A stretch of DNA of 64,000 nt from contig QZCP01000058.1 of assembly GCA_003956705.1 (NCBI GenBank), positions 15,619 to 79,618 of the forward strand, in the 5' to 3' direction. The notes below the pieces were generated by a model. It was not told the DNA's origin and searched no databases. It saw nothing but the letters and a program-made list of their open reading frames with translations. This document shows positions 46,852 to 56,852 of this stretch, one piece after another. The position numbers and the translations under genes were made by a program. This DNA is from Brevipalpus yothersi (Eukaryota > Arthropoda > Arachnida > Trombidiformes > Tenuipalpidae). The stretch's first letter is position 1. Each line of letters opens with the position of its first letter.

Positions 46852-47086
46852 CTTTTACACACATGAGCTCTTTCAGCTCTAGCTTTCAACACGATCACTC
46901 AGTAATTTTTCATCGAGAATGAGACAGTATAATTACAATCCAGATGCCTAAGGACTGGAATTTCAACTAGATCTCCCTTAGCTATCGAGCAATGAGCAAA
47001 CTATTTAGATCACACTGGTTTCGAAGAAAGGCCTTCCCCGTTTCATTCCAGCTTTCTCATGGCCGATCATAAGATTATTCATCGAA

Positions 47087-47624
47087 ATGCAGGTCAGATA
47101 ATTTATTTTGCTACTTTGACTTGAGCCTCAACTCAAGATGATTGATGGTTGTGAATTTTTAACACAGTAAGCATTTCTCGACACCATCCTATGATCAAAT
47201 CATCACTCTTTATCGATTAGTAAAGAGTTACAATCTGGACGATTTAATCATAGGAATTTGTGCGCTTTCAGCGAAATATCGTAGAGAGCAACAACGTTCT
47301 TGTTGATGAGATTATCGATAAAGTGGAGGCTTTCAAGGACTCTCCGCTTTTAGATACAATTAGAGGCCATCAGAGTACGAACAGGTAAATGTTGGAGTTA
47401 TCGAACAGAAGATTCTCCAGATTAAAATAGATGAGGAACAATGACTTTTCTGAAATGAAAGTTTGCTTTTAACTGATAAAAATCAATCGTGTTCTTTGTT
47501 GCAAATGGTATCCGAATGATATGAATCAGTTGAAACCTTCATATTTCAAATTCATTTTCATTCTTAATTAAAAATTGTTGTCTTGATCGAATCTTACAGT
47601 CTGGATAGGGAACGGGCTGTTTAG
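47087..47624 (+). CDS. Tentative three-exon micro-ORF, 47 residues
   Basis: Segments 47087-47092, 47272-47384 and 47600-47624 join through two GT-AG introns (179 and 215 bp) to an open frame of 47 codons. The middle exon, starting RNIVESNNVLVDEIIDKV, is amphipathic and free of stops, with good splice signals at both ends. Starting from the upstream ATG at 47059 instead would create an early stop. I know no family. It could be a real small protein, a non-coding RNA or the relic of a lost gene. It diverges from the ABC transporter start by about 240 bp. Confidence 0.3.
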
Positions 47625-48425
47625 CCGACCAGTATCGAGCCACTATGTAAGTAATAAATGTATTGGTGAACAGTTTTCGTTTTTGTTCAGATTTGCACGA
47701 AGAAAACTACCGCACATTACATTACATGGCGCATTACATGACGTTGAGCAGCAGTCTGGCTTATTAACATGGGCTTTCTAAGCCCTTGGGTTACTAAAAA
47801 CTAGTTTCCATCCAGGACTAGGGAAGAGAACGATTAAGTTCAAAATGATAAGCGATAAAAAAAGATTGAGAATCGATTGAAAAATGGGCATTGAATCGAT
47901 AAAAATTTTTTCAAGGCAACAAAGCAAGCAAATTACAGGCTTTTGATGAAAACCAACTCATGATAGTTGTCGAGAAATGTAGAATTGAATTTTCCTCTAT
48001 TAATTGAGTCAAGATTTTTAAGATGTTCAATCAAGATGATTCGAAGCTCATCACATTTACTCTCGAAATGTATAAGAACCCCTGTGGCCAAAATTCATTC
48101 ATTCTTGGAACCACTAGCTAACAGTTTACTTCAACACGATCATGTATTTCTCATTATTCTCTCAAAACCAGTGGTCTGATACACGTGTCTTGTTCTCACC
48201 CAGCTCGAAGCTATGTCTATCTGACGAACTCGCGGAACGAGTTCCTCTAGTTAATTTGTTCCATCGAGAAGGAAAAATGACAACTTTGGATGACGAATTT
48301 TTTATCTTATCTTATCAAAATTTTTTCATTCTTCGAGAACTCAAAGATTTGAGTGAATTTCTATTCTCTCGGGCTCAAAACATTTCGAAAGTGACTTATT
48401 CTTAAATTTTGAGCTATCAAAGGTG
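47625..48425. other. Spacer upstream of the CRAL-TRIO gene
   Basis: No supported feature. A frame at 48142-48405 is open but shows no family resemblance. Confidence 0.55.
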
Positions 48426-49274
48426 ATGGAAGACCAGGCTTTGTGTGAACTTCGTCAATTAATTTTAACCAAATCAGACTTCAATAATGTGAATTTTCCT
48501 GACCATTTTCTTCTGAAATTTCTACGTTTCAGAAATTTTGATACCAAAAAAGCTTTCTCGAGACTAAACAGATTTGTGAATCAAGTACGAAGCTATCCAA
48601 ATGTTTATCAGTGTGACACCAATCTCGATAAATCTATGGAGTCTGATGTAATGGTATGTTTGTGAAATCATGTCAAGTTGTTAGAATCAAGATGTTGAAA
48701 ATGTGATATTTTTACCTGCCAACAGACTTTCACAGAAGAAAGAGCTAGAGATGGAAGTCGCATTGTTATCTGGCGACCAGGTAACTGGGTGGCTAGTGAA
48801 GTCAAAATATCAGAAAATTGTCTTCAATCAGTGTTACATCTGATGGCTGATGATAGCTACACAAATGATGGGGTACAAGTTGTGACAGATATGAGAAAGG
48901 TTAATCTTACACATATCCTTACGATGGGAATAAGTGGAGCCAGAATGATAGCTCAGATAACATTCTCAGCAGTGCCAGTGAAAGTAAAGAAGCTACATGT
49001 GATCAATGCCAATAGATGGACAGATTTAGGAATCAGAATTTTTTTACCATTCCTAAAGAAAAAAATTGCTCAAAGAATAATCTTACATGGTGGAGACATG
49101 GGAACTCTTCCTGATTATTGTGAACTTTCTTCGTTGCCACCGTCTCTGGATGGCCAGATAGAGCCTTATTCTTTCGAAGAAAAAGCCAGGATGGTGGATG
49201 AATCTCGAAAATGGATGAATCTCTTGCTGTTACAGATTCAGAATAACAACAATGCAAATGGCATACAAAAATAG
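48426..49274 (+). CDS. CRAL-TRIO domain lipid-transfer protein (alpha-TTP/clavesin-like)
   Basis: Two exons, 48426-48653 and 48726-49274, give 258 residues. The N-terminal CRAL-TRIO-N helix bundle is recognisable from DHFLLKFLRFRNFDTKKAF. The lipid-binding SEC14 fold follows: SRIVIWRPGNW, GVQVVTDMRKVN, KKLHVINANRWTDLGIRIFLPFL and ILHGGDMGTLPDYC. Such cytosolic proteins carry tocopherols, retinoids or phosphoinositides between membranes; the ligand cannot be read here. The protein is slightly short at the N-terminus compared with vertebrate alpha-TTP (278). The downstream flank, and a fragment of exon 1, recur in a decayed copy about 8.3 kb downstream. Several AATAAA signals lie near 49430-49460. 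Confidence 0.88.
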
Positions 49275-49996
49275 CAATCATAAATATCGATGAATAATTC
49301 CAATTTAACGTTGCTCAACAAAAATTTTGATTGATGAAAAAATAAGAAACAAGCTATTTCAATGATTGATTACCAAATAGTAAACTTTTCAGTCATGCTT
49401 GGAAATTCAAAAATTTTCATGAGCAAATTCAATAATAAACTAAAGCAATAAAGAGTAATAAAGATTTCACAAGTTCCCACTTCATAGGAAACGAGTGAGG
49501 ACCTAAGCTGATTAGCATTTAGAAAATACTAATTGAACCTCATTGAAACATCTTCTCCAAATTTGAAATCTGACGCATTGCCATATTCTGCCAACTATTC
49601 AGTAACAAAGTTTGGAATTTTATCGGAAACAATTGGAGTACTCCATTCATTATGATTGCTATACCAAAATCTATGGAAATTTTCTTGGAAAAAAGTCCTA
49701 ATTAACTCTACAAAATTGGATTATGAATAACTTGATTGATTGATTAAATTTTCAAAATTTTTTCTTCAAACACTGAGAAAAAATTCTTCATGTTTCTCAT
49801 ACCTTACTTGGTATACACAAATTTCCAATCCATTTCAAAATTTAATGCGCAAGATGGGTCTCAGTCACTAACAAGTCTCATTTTCATATCACAAAATTAA
49901 AATAATATCGAAATACTTGAAAAAATTTGGAAGCAGTTTTGTCATAAACAAATACGAGATATTCGAATAGAGAGTCCAATTGAAAATCAATTTGGG
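49275..49996. repeat. 3' flank of CRAL-TRIO gene, duplicated at 57548-58030
   Basis: The first about 460 bp after the stop recur almost unchanged downstream; I see one substitution and one 15-bp insertion. The remainder (about 49740-49996) diverges. It also contains the 3' UTR of the minus-strand ZIP gene. Confidence 0.85.
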
Positions 49997-51907
49997 CTAT
50001 GGTAGGGCTTGAGCTTTCATCTCTTCGATTTCAACTTCTTCGAAGTCCATCTCCTTTTCATAAATAGCGAGAATAGACAAACATATTACCGCGATAAGAA
50101 TTCCCAAATTCTGAAGAGCTAATATTTGAAGACTACTTCGAATACCTTTACGTGTTGCATTCTCCATCGACCGATTCATCTCTTTCATCACATCAACCAG
50201 AGCCATGTAGAGAAACATTCCTCCAGCCATGGCAAAAATGTAAGGACTTTCCTCTTCAGCAGCATCACCCAGAAAAGCTCCCAAAGCAAGACCTGGGTAC
50301 AGGGCACAAGCAGAAATGAATATCCAGAAGAAAGCTTGCTTCATATCCATTCCAGCTCTAATCAGAACGGAAAAAGTCCCCAGCCGATGAGGCACTTCTT
50401 CCAACATAACGGCTACCGAAATACTGATGCCTGCCAAAATATTTCTGTCAAACGCTGCTCCAATCGAGAGTCCATCGATGAAATTCAGTGATGCGTCACC
50501 AAGTACTATCATCCATGCCACGGCATCAACTATGTCTCTTGTGGTACTGAACTGATCTTTCCGCATTCCAGCAATATCATGAACATAAACTTGCTTATTT
50601 CGTGAAATTGATGGAGTCTCAGCTTCCAAACCAACGTCCGATGAGTAAATATCACTAGCAGTACACCCCATATCCTGAATTGTGATCATTTTCATGGTAA
50701 GAGGATGTCTCAGAGTTGCCAATTTTTGATCCATTTGATTTTTGGGTGAATTCGCATGGACTGTGGGTCTCTGGAATATAGCCTCCAAGAGTTCTGTCTC
50801 ACGGCTCTCACAAGAATCTTTCAATGGTGAGGTAAGAGTACAATTTTCACCCTCTTCACATCGACCACAATTGCTGTTCACATATCGAGCAGCATTCAGT
50901 GGTGGAGTTGTTGGAGCCAAAGCTCTACGATTGGTCAGTTGGAGAGGAATATCTTCCTCTGGAAAATTGCTTCCTCTCTTTCTACCTCGTCCATTGATGG
51001 CATTCAGCAGAGTTAAGATTCTTTCAATCACATAAAATATGTAAATGCCAACAAATATCAAGAAAGTTCGCCAGAAATATTCCTCATAGTCATCATCAGA
51101 AATTCCAAATGCTTGTGGAAATAGATGTAAGATTGCTGAACCAGCCAAGCCTCCAACAGCTAGCCCCTCGAAAAGTGTTAAAATAGTTCGACGATTTTCA
51201 CGGGCTAAGAACGGAAGTAGAATTAGGCCTCCCATTGATACTACGATCGAGAGGGTAACAAAAAGAATTCCAAATGCCCAAACTTTATCATCTGTTGGTT
51301 CAACTAATTGAATTGGACGCTTTGATTCATCATTGTCTTCCAATTCTTCTGTATCTTCCATGCAAATATACCGTTTTTGCCGGAAAACCAGTGGACACAT
51401 GCGAGCCACTGCTTGATGAAAATACTTCACTTGGGTTGGGAACAAACCCAAAACATCGTCAACTGAGAGACATCTTCTCATCACCGCATTGCAGAGAGCT
51501 TCAGCATTGGTGGGCAAAGAATCGCAACCGATATCTCTTTCCTTGAGAGCTGGATACACTAGAGGACCAGCGGCAGAGTAGTGTCTCTGCTGAACTTTAT
51601 GCAAATGAGAGAGCAATTTTTTCAAAACATCTTCATCTAGATCAATAGCTTCATCTTCAGGACCAAACATTATGTGGCCTCGAATGAGAACATAGGCGGA
51701 CAGTAAACTGGCATCTTTGAAGTTGGATAATATCGGTCTGGTCCGATTCCACTGGGTAACACTGGTTGCAGCAGAAACTAGAGATTTTTTCTTAGACACA
51801 ATCTGTAATTGGAATATATTTATTATCACAACAATCAAAAATGGTGTGAACTTTCTGAAATCCCATAACGGTATGATTTTTTTGAAACTTTTCTTCTCCT
51901 GAAGCAT
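49997..51907 (-). CDS. ZIP-family (SLC39) transporter with atypical metal-site motifs
   Basis: One exon, 636 residues. The architecture is that of the LIV-1 ZIP subfamily (ZIP4/12/8/14 type). There is an N-terminal hydrophobic signal-like segment (FLIVVIINIFQL), a Cys-containing ectodomain, and eight likely membrane spans beginning at VWAFGILFVTLSIVVSMGG. A long cytosolic loop carries ENCTL/CGRC, and the tail has GGMFLYMALVDVMKEMN. Family members import Zn, Fe or Mn. In span IV the usual HNFxDG reads LNFIDG (Leu474). In span V the usual (H/E)E.PHELGD reads EEVPHRLGT, replacing Glu with Arg508 and Asp with Thr511. His507 and Asp478 remain. The loss of ligands suggests altered selectivity, loss of transport or a regulatory role. 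The cytosolic loop is not His-rich, unlike most LIV-1 members. Confidence 0.9.
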   Translation of the reverse strand: MLQEKKSFKKIIPLWDFRKFTPFLIVVIINIFQLQIVSKKKSLVSAATSVTQWNRTRPILSNFKDASLLSAYVLIRGHIMFGPEDEAIDLDEDVLKKLLSHLHKVQQRHYSAAGPLVYPALKERDIGCDSLPTNAEALCNAVMRRCLSVDDVLGLFPTQVKYFHQAVARMCPLVFRQKRYICMEDTEELEDNDESKRPIQLVEPTDDKVWAFGILFVTLSIVVSMGGLILLPFLARENRRTILTLFEGLAVGGLAGSAILHLFPQAFGISDDDYEEYFWRTFLIFVGIYIFYVIERILTLLNAINGRGRKRGSNFPEEDIPLQLTNRRALAPTTPPLNAARYVNSNCGRCEEGENCTLTSPLKDSCESRETELLEAIFQRPTVHANSPKNQMDQKLATLRHPLTMKMITIQDMGCTASDIYSSDVGLEAETPSISRNKQVYVHDIAGMRKDQFSTTRDIVDAVAWMIVLGDASLNFIDGLSIGAAFDRNILAGISISVAVMLEEVPHRLGTFSVLIRAGMDMKQAFFWIFISACALYPGLALGAFLGDAAEEESPYIFAMAGGMFLYMALVDVMKEMNRSMENATRKGIRSSLQILALQNLGILIAVICLSILAIYEKEMDFEEVEIEEMKAQALP

Positions 51908-52572
51908 GATTTTCTATTTTCTGGACAATATACTGATGAAAGAGAGACGGAAGAATTTTGAAAGCTCAAGCTGCATAATCTTGTGCAGAGGGCAAAGTTT
52001 TCCTCGCAAGGCAACAACTCCTTGGACCAATATTGTCGTTTTATGGTTATTGCATCCCAGATAAGATGAGGGAAAAAGTTTTTGAGTCCCAACGCTTTCA
52101 TGGATTCCATCAACTGGCCATCATTTTATTCATTGATTTGAATAGTGATTCTGCTTATTCCATGTTTTCTCATAAAAACTGTCTCAACCCATCTGTGTAA
52201 CGATATTTCTGTCAATTAAACATTAGAACATAATACTCATTTCCTACTTTCTCTCAAACTCTATGGAATTTACTGCTTCCGAAATTGGGAAATCTAGAGA
52301 CTTTATTGAGGAGCCTAAAACTCTACACACTGAACAATAATTTAATTTTCCATTAAACGAATAGTTATTGAGGCTATTGACATGATAACTGTCTCCATGA
52401 TTGAGGGAATGCTTGATTTCGATGAAATATTTCAAAAGCTAATCCATAATCAATGATTGTTTCCGTCTCCATTAATACAGAAAAATACTCTGTTCACTAC
52501 TGAGATCTTTCCAGTTCATTGTTGGAAGCGGTTTCATAGGATTATATTCGTGAAAATTGAACAACCTATTGG
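51908..52572. other. Spacer between ZIP 5' end and ABRA-like 3' end
   Basis: Holds the ZIP promoter and the ABRA-like 3' UTR. No gene is visible. Confidence 0.6.
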
Positions 52573-55500
52573 TTAGAATTTAAGTTGAAAGTCTTTCGGT
52601 GGCATCTGTTTTAGGTGAATTAAGGTATAATCATCTCTTCGTTGGTAGAGCATCTCTCCTTCGAAGTCTACAAAACCATACTTTCGCGCTCGAAGTAGAG
52701 TTCCCACGACCTTGTCTGAGATGACAGTGTAGATCTGCGAATTGAGGACCGAAAAGTTCTAAAATGCTACAAGAAATTGGGAGAATCTTCTCACCTGAAA
52801 AAGTTTTCCAAATGTGATTACAGAAGTCCCATCTTCCTGGGAAATTCCGCTATCTTTGATCACCTCACATAAGTAGCGAATTTCATTGGATACATGTGAA
52901 TGAGCCTTCAAACCTCTTTGTAGAGTTTTGCTTCCTTCGGCTGGACGACCGTAACTGAAAGGATAAAGAGATTTGTTTATTGACACTTGAAATACACATG
53001 TACAGGATCATGCACCTTGGCACCGTTATTCAGGTCTTTTAAGGGCTGAATAAATGTTTTTCACAGGATTAAATATTCTTTTGAATTGAACAAGGGCTCA
53101 CAGCTAATATTTTTGAATGCATGAATGGAGATTCATTTCTGGTGAAAAGTATTTTCAAATGAATAGATTGTTTGCTCAGCCAATAAATGTCCTCATATAA
53201 AAAAAGTTTCGCTCCAAAATCATCATCATTATGAGAATAATTTTTGCTTCTTCCATGATTTAGAAACTTTCATCGACTAGTGAATAGCGATAGAAAAAGT
53301 TTTCACAGCTATAGCGATTTTTCAAGCGTTTCAGTTACCAAGCTCTCCAATTTGATTAATTGATTAATTGATTATTGTTACAAATCTGATGGTCTGATTG
53401 ATGAACATACGAAAGATGAACAGCTCAGTTTTTTGGTTTGCTTTTTTTCTTCTATCATCTGCTTTTCTTGTCTGCAAATCAAGTCCTGGAGGCATGGAAT
53501 CTTCGATAGACCCTCCATTGCAGGAGGTGTGCAAAATATTGGACAAATTCCATGTCGAAGGCAGCATAGAAACTAGGAAAAAAGTTATCGATGAATGTGC
53601 GGTAAGTTCTGAAAAACTGCATGAGTAACTATTATTATTGAGAGTGCCTTCAAATATCGAATTTGATTTCAGAAAAAAATTTTCTCTCCTGAGAACATAA
53701 GTTCAGTGATGGAATGCAAAGAAATATTTGACTACGACAACAAAGAGTTCTTCATCAAGGCCTGTGCATCACCAAGCGAGTATGAAGCTAAATTCAAAGA
53801 AGTTGGTATTTTTTTGTCTGAATTTTCTATTCGGGATGTCATTTTTTCTGAAATCATTCTTTCTCATTACAGTTGAAAGCTTGTCTAGCTAAACACAAGC
53901 CAAAGGATGCTGAGAAAAAGAGTTTCTATGTAAGTTTCAAACTTTTTAGCATGCTAAAATTATTCATTCGATCAATTTGGAGATCCAAATTTGCTTTTCG
54001 CAAGTGAATTTTTACAAAAAATCAAACTTTTTTGAGGTATATTGTGCTACAATGAATTTTATGTGCAAATTTTGCTTTCCATTTCTAGGAATGTGTTGTC
54101 AACGGATTTTCAGCCATTAAGAAATGATGTGGAAATACCTAAGAATCGATCTATTTGACGAACGTACCAGGATGTCAATCACAACGCAATGAACTTGGCT
54201 CAAAACTTTTCATATTTTCAAGTTATAAAAACTCCTAATGATATAAACGATTCATTTTAAAACCAATAAAGTATTCTCAAGAAAAATTAAGGATTATGTA
54301 TTCATGATTTTTTTCGGTGATTGAGTCTGCTCTAGCTAAGGGGAGCAATGTCGAGAAATTGAATGTTGAGGGGCACTGAGATCTCAAATTGAGATTCTCA
54401 ATATTCAAGGTTTATATACTGAGATATGAAATATTTATTATAGAAATTGAAATGTTTATTCATTTTTAATATTTCTTCATTATCGTTCACTTCAAGAATA
54501 AAAATGAGAATCTTGAAGCATCGCTGAGTCTAAGCTTCCTCATATCTTGAATGAGATTCTTCTTTGATTAATTAATTATTTTGTGATGTGTGAACGAAGC
54601 ATAGTATCGAAGTTATTGATCAACTTTGAAGGCCTGGCCCATGATCATCTTCAAGAAGCATAGATATGGAGCTTTTTCGTACAACCTGAATTGAGTGTAC
54701 GAATGAATGAATTTTTAGGAATTTCTCCCACTGAGCTAGTGAAATATTGAGTTTTCGATTGGACAAAATGAGTGTAAGGAGAATACACGCTGGATTCCCG
54801 TTTTAACAAGAATCGTCATTTTCACCATTGTAGTTTCGGCGTGACAATGTGCATCAAATTGAAACTAGATATTTTGGTTACAAAGAAAATTAATATCATG
54901 TTTGCTCTTCCCTGTAATGCAATTGAGGTAATATTAATAGACGTAATTTTCTATTGGGAAACCATTATATGATCATCAGTCAGTTTGGGAGTTAGTGACG
55001 AGTTGGAAAGGCTTCACTTCTCCCTTTTGTCAAAATGACAAGCATGCACATCCTGTGGTAAATATTTAATCAGCCTCCACTCAGTTTATAAGGACATGGA
55101 AACAGTTTGACGGGTCATTCTTCTAAGTGAGACTCTTTGGAAGATTTGTGTGTTCGAAATAATTTTCTAGGTCATGATGGTACGTGCACTTCTATTGACA
55201 GTTTTCGTTCTTCTTGCAATGATTGTGTTCACATATGGCCATCCTCCACCTCGTTTCAACAATCTGTCCGAGCTTTGCGCTCATATGCAGAGCAAAAAAG
55301 ATCTTGATGCCGATCGAGAGGCCATGAAACGCTGTCGGGTAAGCTAGCCTTTTATCTTTCACAGATAAGTAAATTTTTATTTAAAAACAGGACGAAATTG
55401 TACCAAAAGAGAAGCGAGAAGGCATGGATAAGTGTAAAGCCATAATGAATATGGAAGATAAGGCAGCTAGTGAAGAATACTGTAAATCTCCTGAGAAGCA

Positions 55501-56400
55501 TGAGCCAAAATTCCAGGAGGTAAGACTTTTTGAATTTGAAAATTTCTTCCTCTCTCTCACATGATGGACTGATTTATTGCTTTTTTGTCCTATTCTGTTG
55601 GAAATTAGATGAAAGCATGCATGCAAAAAGAGATGGAAAATCATAAGCCTGATCCTGAAATGCGAGCTAAATTCCATGTAAGTTCATTTTTTTGATGATT
55701 ACGTTAAGATTGGCAAATGAAACGATTCTTTCAAGCTAGCTTCCAAATAATTGAAATTTTATAATTCCTGCAGGAATGTATGGAGAAAGCAAAAGCCAAA
55801 TCGAAGTGATCAACCGATTAGCTGTTGATAAGATATGGATATATTTGAGAAAATTAATCTGGTATCATTCAGTCCCTAAAAGCTCATCGATAAAACAAGG
55901 AATCTATCTAATCTTGGTAGAGAACTGAAGAGCCCCAATTGATGGAGGGGTTTCAATGTGTTGTCACTGAAGCACTGTTTTATAGTGATTAAAATAAAAT
56001 GTTCTTTTTGAATCAGATTTTTCATTCGCAACCTATTTGTTTGTTGTTTGCAGTTAGCTCTAATCAATCCAATCATTAGACTAGATCCCAGCTTTCGTAC
56101 CAAAGCAAATGTTGAAGCAGATTGAATCATGAGACCGAAGCATGCTCTACAAATGATATGTTGTCGCCTGTATCTATTTGATTACCTGACTCTTTGGGTA
56201 TTCTGAGATTGAAAATTTTTCACTTACCTGGAATTTTTTTGGGTGAGCTTCTCGAGGTGTTTGGAGCCAATCCCTTGAACTATATTACCGTTTTCGTCCA
56301 CTTGTTCTTTTGAATGAGGAGATAAATTTGTTGAATTGGCAGTGGTCACTATAGAGTTGGAAGAGTCCTTATTGACTTGTTCACTTTTCACCTCGTTCAT
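52573..56400 (-). CDS. ABRA: Actin-binding Rho-activating protein (costars domain), with genes nested in its intron
   Basis: Three exons on the minus strand: 56228-56400, 52795-52954 and 52573-52734, giving 164 residues. Phases join exactly (phase 2 at the long 3.27-kb intron, phase 0 at the next). The C-terminal costars domain is clear: YGRPAEGSKT, then SNEIRYLCEVI, ITFGKLFQ, ISDKVVGTLLRARKYGFVDFEGEML and RDDYTLIHL, very like the C-terminus of vertebrate ABRA/STARS. That domain binds actin and links actin state to SRF/MRTF transcription in muscle. The 57-residue N-terminal exon is polar and unstructured, much shorter than in vertebrates. Its assignment rests on the phase match, a good GTAAGT donor and the Tyr-Gly-Arg-Pro junction. 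Two secreted-protein genes lie inside the long intron on the other strand. Confidence 0.82.
53401..54127 (+). CDS. Six-cysteine small secreted protein, paralog A
   Basis: Four exons: 53401-53601, 53673-53801, 53873-53929 and 54089-54127, giving 141 residues; an internal ATG at 53416 is an alternative start. A signal peptide is evident (VFWFAFFLLSSAFLVCKS). The mature chain has six Cys beyond the signal region in the pattern VCK, DECA, MECK, KACA, KACL, ECVV, suggesting three disulfides. All introns are phase 0, and exon 2 is 129 nt as in paralog B. The donor after exon 2 (GTTGGT) is weak but required by frame and by the KFKE/LKAC junction shared with B. A TATAAAA at 53196-53202 and AATAAA at 54265-54270 bracket it. 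The family is not recognised; a salivary, venom or haemolymph role is conceivable. Confidence 0.75.
55174..55809 (+). CDS. Six-cysteine small secreted protein, paralog B
   Basis: Four exons: 55174-55338, 55391-55519, 55609-55677 and 55774-55809, giving 132 residues. The signal peptide is MMVRALLLTVFVLLAMIVF. The mature protein is charged and probably helical, with six Cys (LCAH, RCR, DKCK, YCKS, KACM, ECME) spaced like paralog A. Intron positions and phases coincide with paralog A: exon 2 is 129 nt in both and the last exon begins at GAATGT in both. A TTATAAGG box near 55086 lies about 90 bp before the ATG, and AATAAA is at 55993-55998. It is nested in the ABRA-like intron on the opposite strand. 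The function is unknown. Confidence 0.8.
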
Positions 56401-56852
56401 GATGAATTCAGGAGATGATAAGGAACATGAAAAAACTCGATGCCACGAGTGCTAGGATGATGCGATGGATCTTCGCTCTCATCTGATGCTTTTCTTAGAT
56501 TGCCTTCTCTTATCTGCCCTTTGAGTGTTTGCCAAAAAGTTCGTCATCATAGAGTTGGGATGTTTGCTTTGAAGAGAAAAACATTTGAGCTGTATTTGAG
56601 CCACTTTAGTGTGAGTTTTTTGGAGGCCATTGAAGAAAAAATGAGAAAGAATGCTGGCAACATCATCTCGTTGACATAACTGCAAATTGAACATTCAAAT
56701 CAATTTGCTCATTATTCAATATCATTAGCCATGGAGCATGATTCTGATGTGCATCGAAAAGTATTTGAAAACAGAGGAGGACAATAGATAGGATAAATTC
56801 GGGTATTGAATATATTTTCTATATTTTCATATATTTTCATATATTTCGATAG
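56401..56852. other. Upstream region of ABRA-like gene
   Basis: The likely promoter/5' UTR of the minus-strand ABRA-like gene. Open frames here, such as 56479-56694, show no family resemblance. Confidence 0.5.

Noticed and set aside
47059..47092. ATG at 47059 as start of the small spliced ORF
   Set aside because: Its phase leads to a stop in the second exon after about ten codons; the ATG at 47087 gives the open frame instead.
52959..53400. Search for the ABRA-like first exon close to exon 2
   Set aside because: No segment here has a start codon, open frame and a phase-2 donor; the exon at 56228-56400 does.
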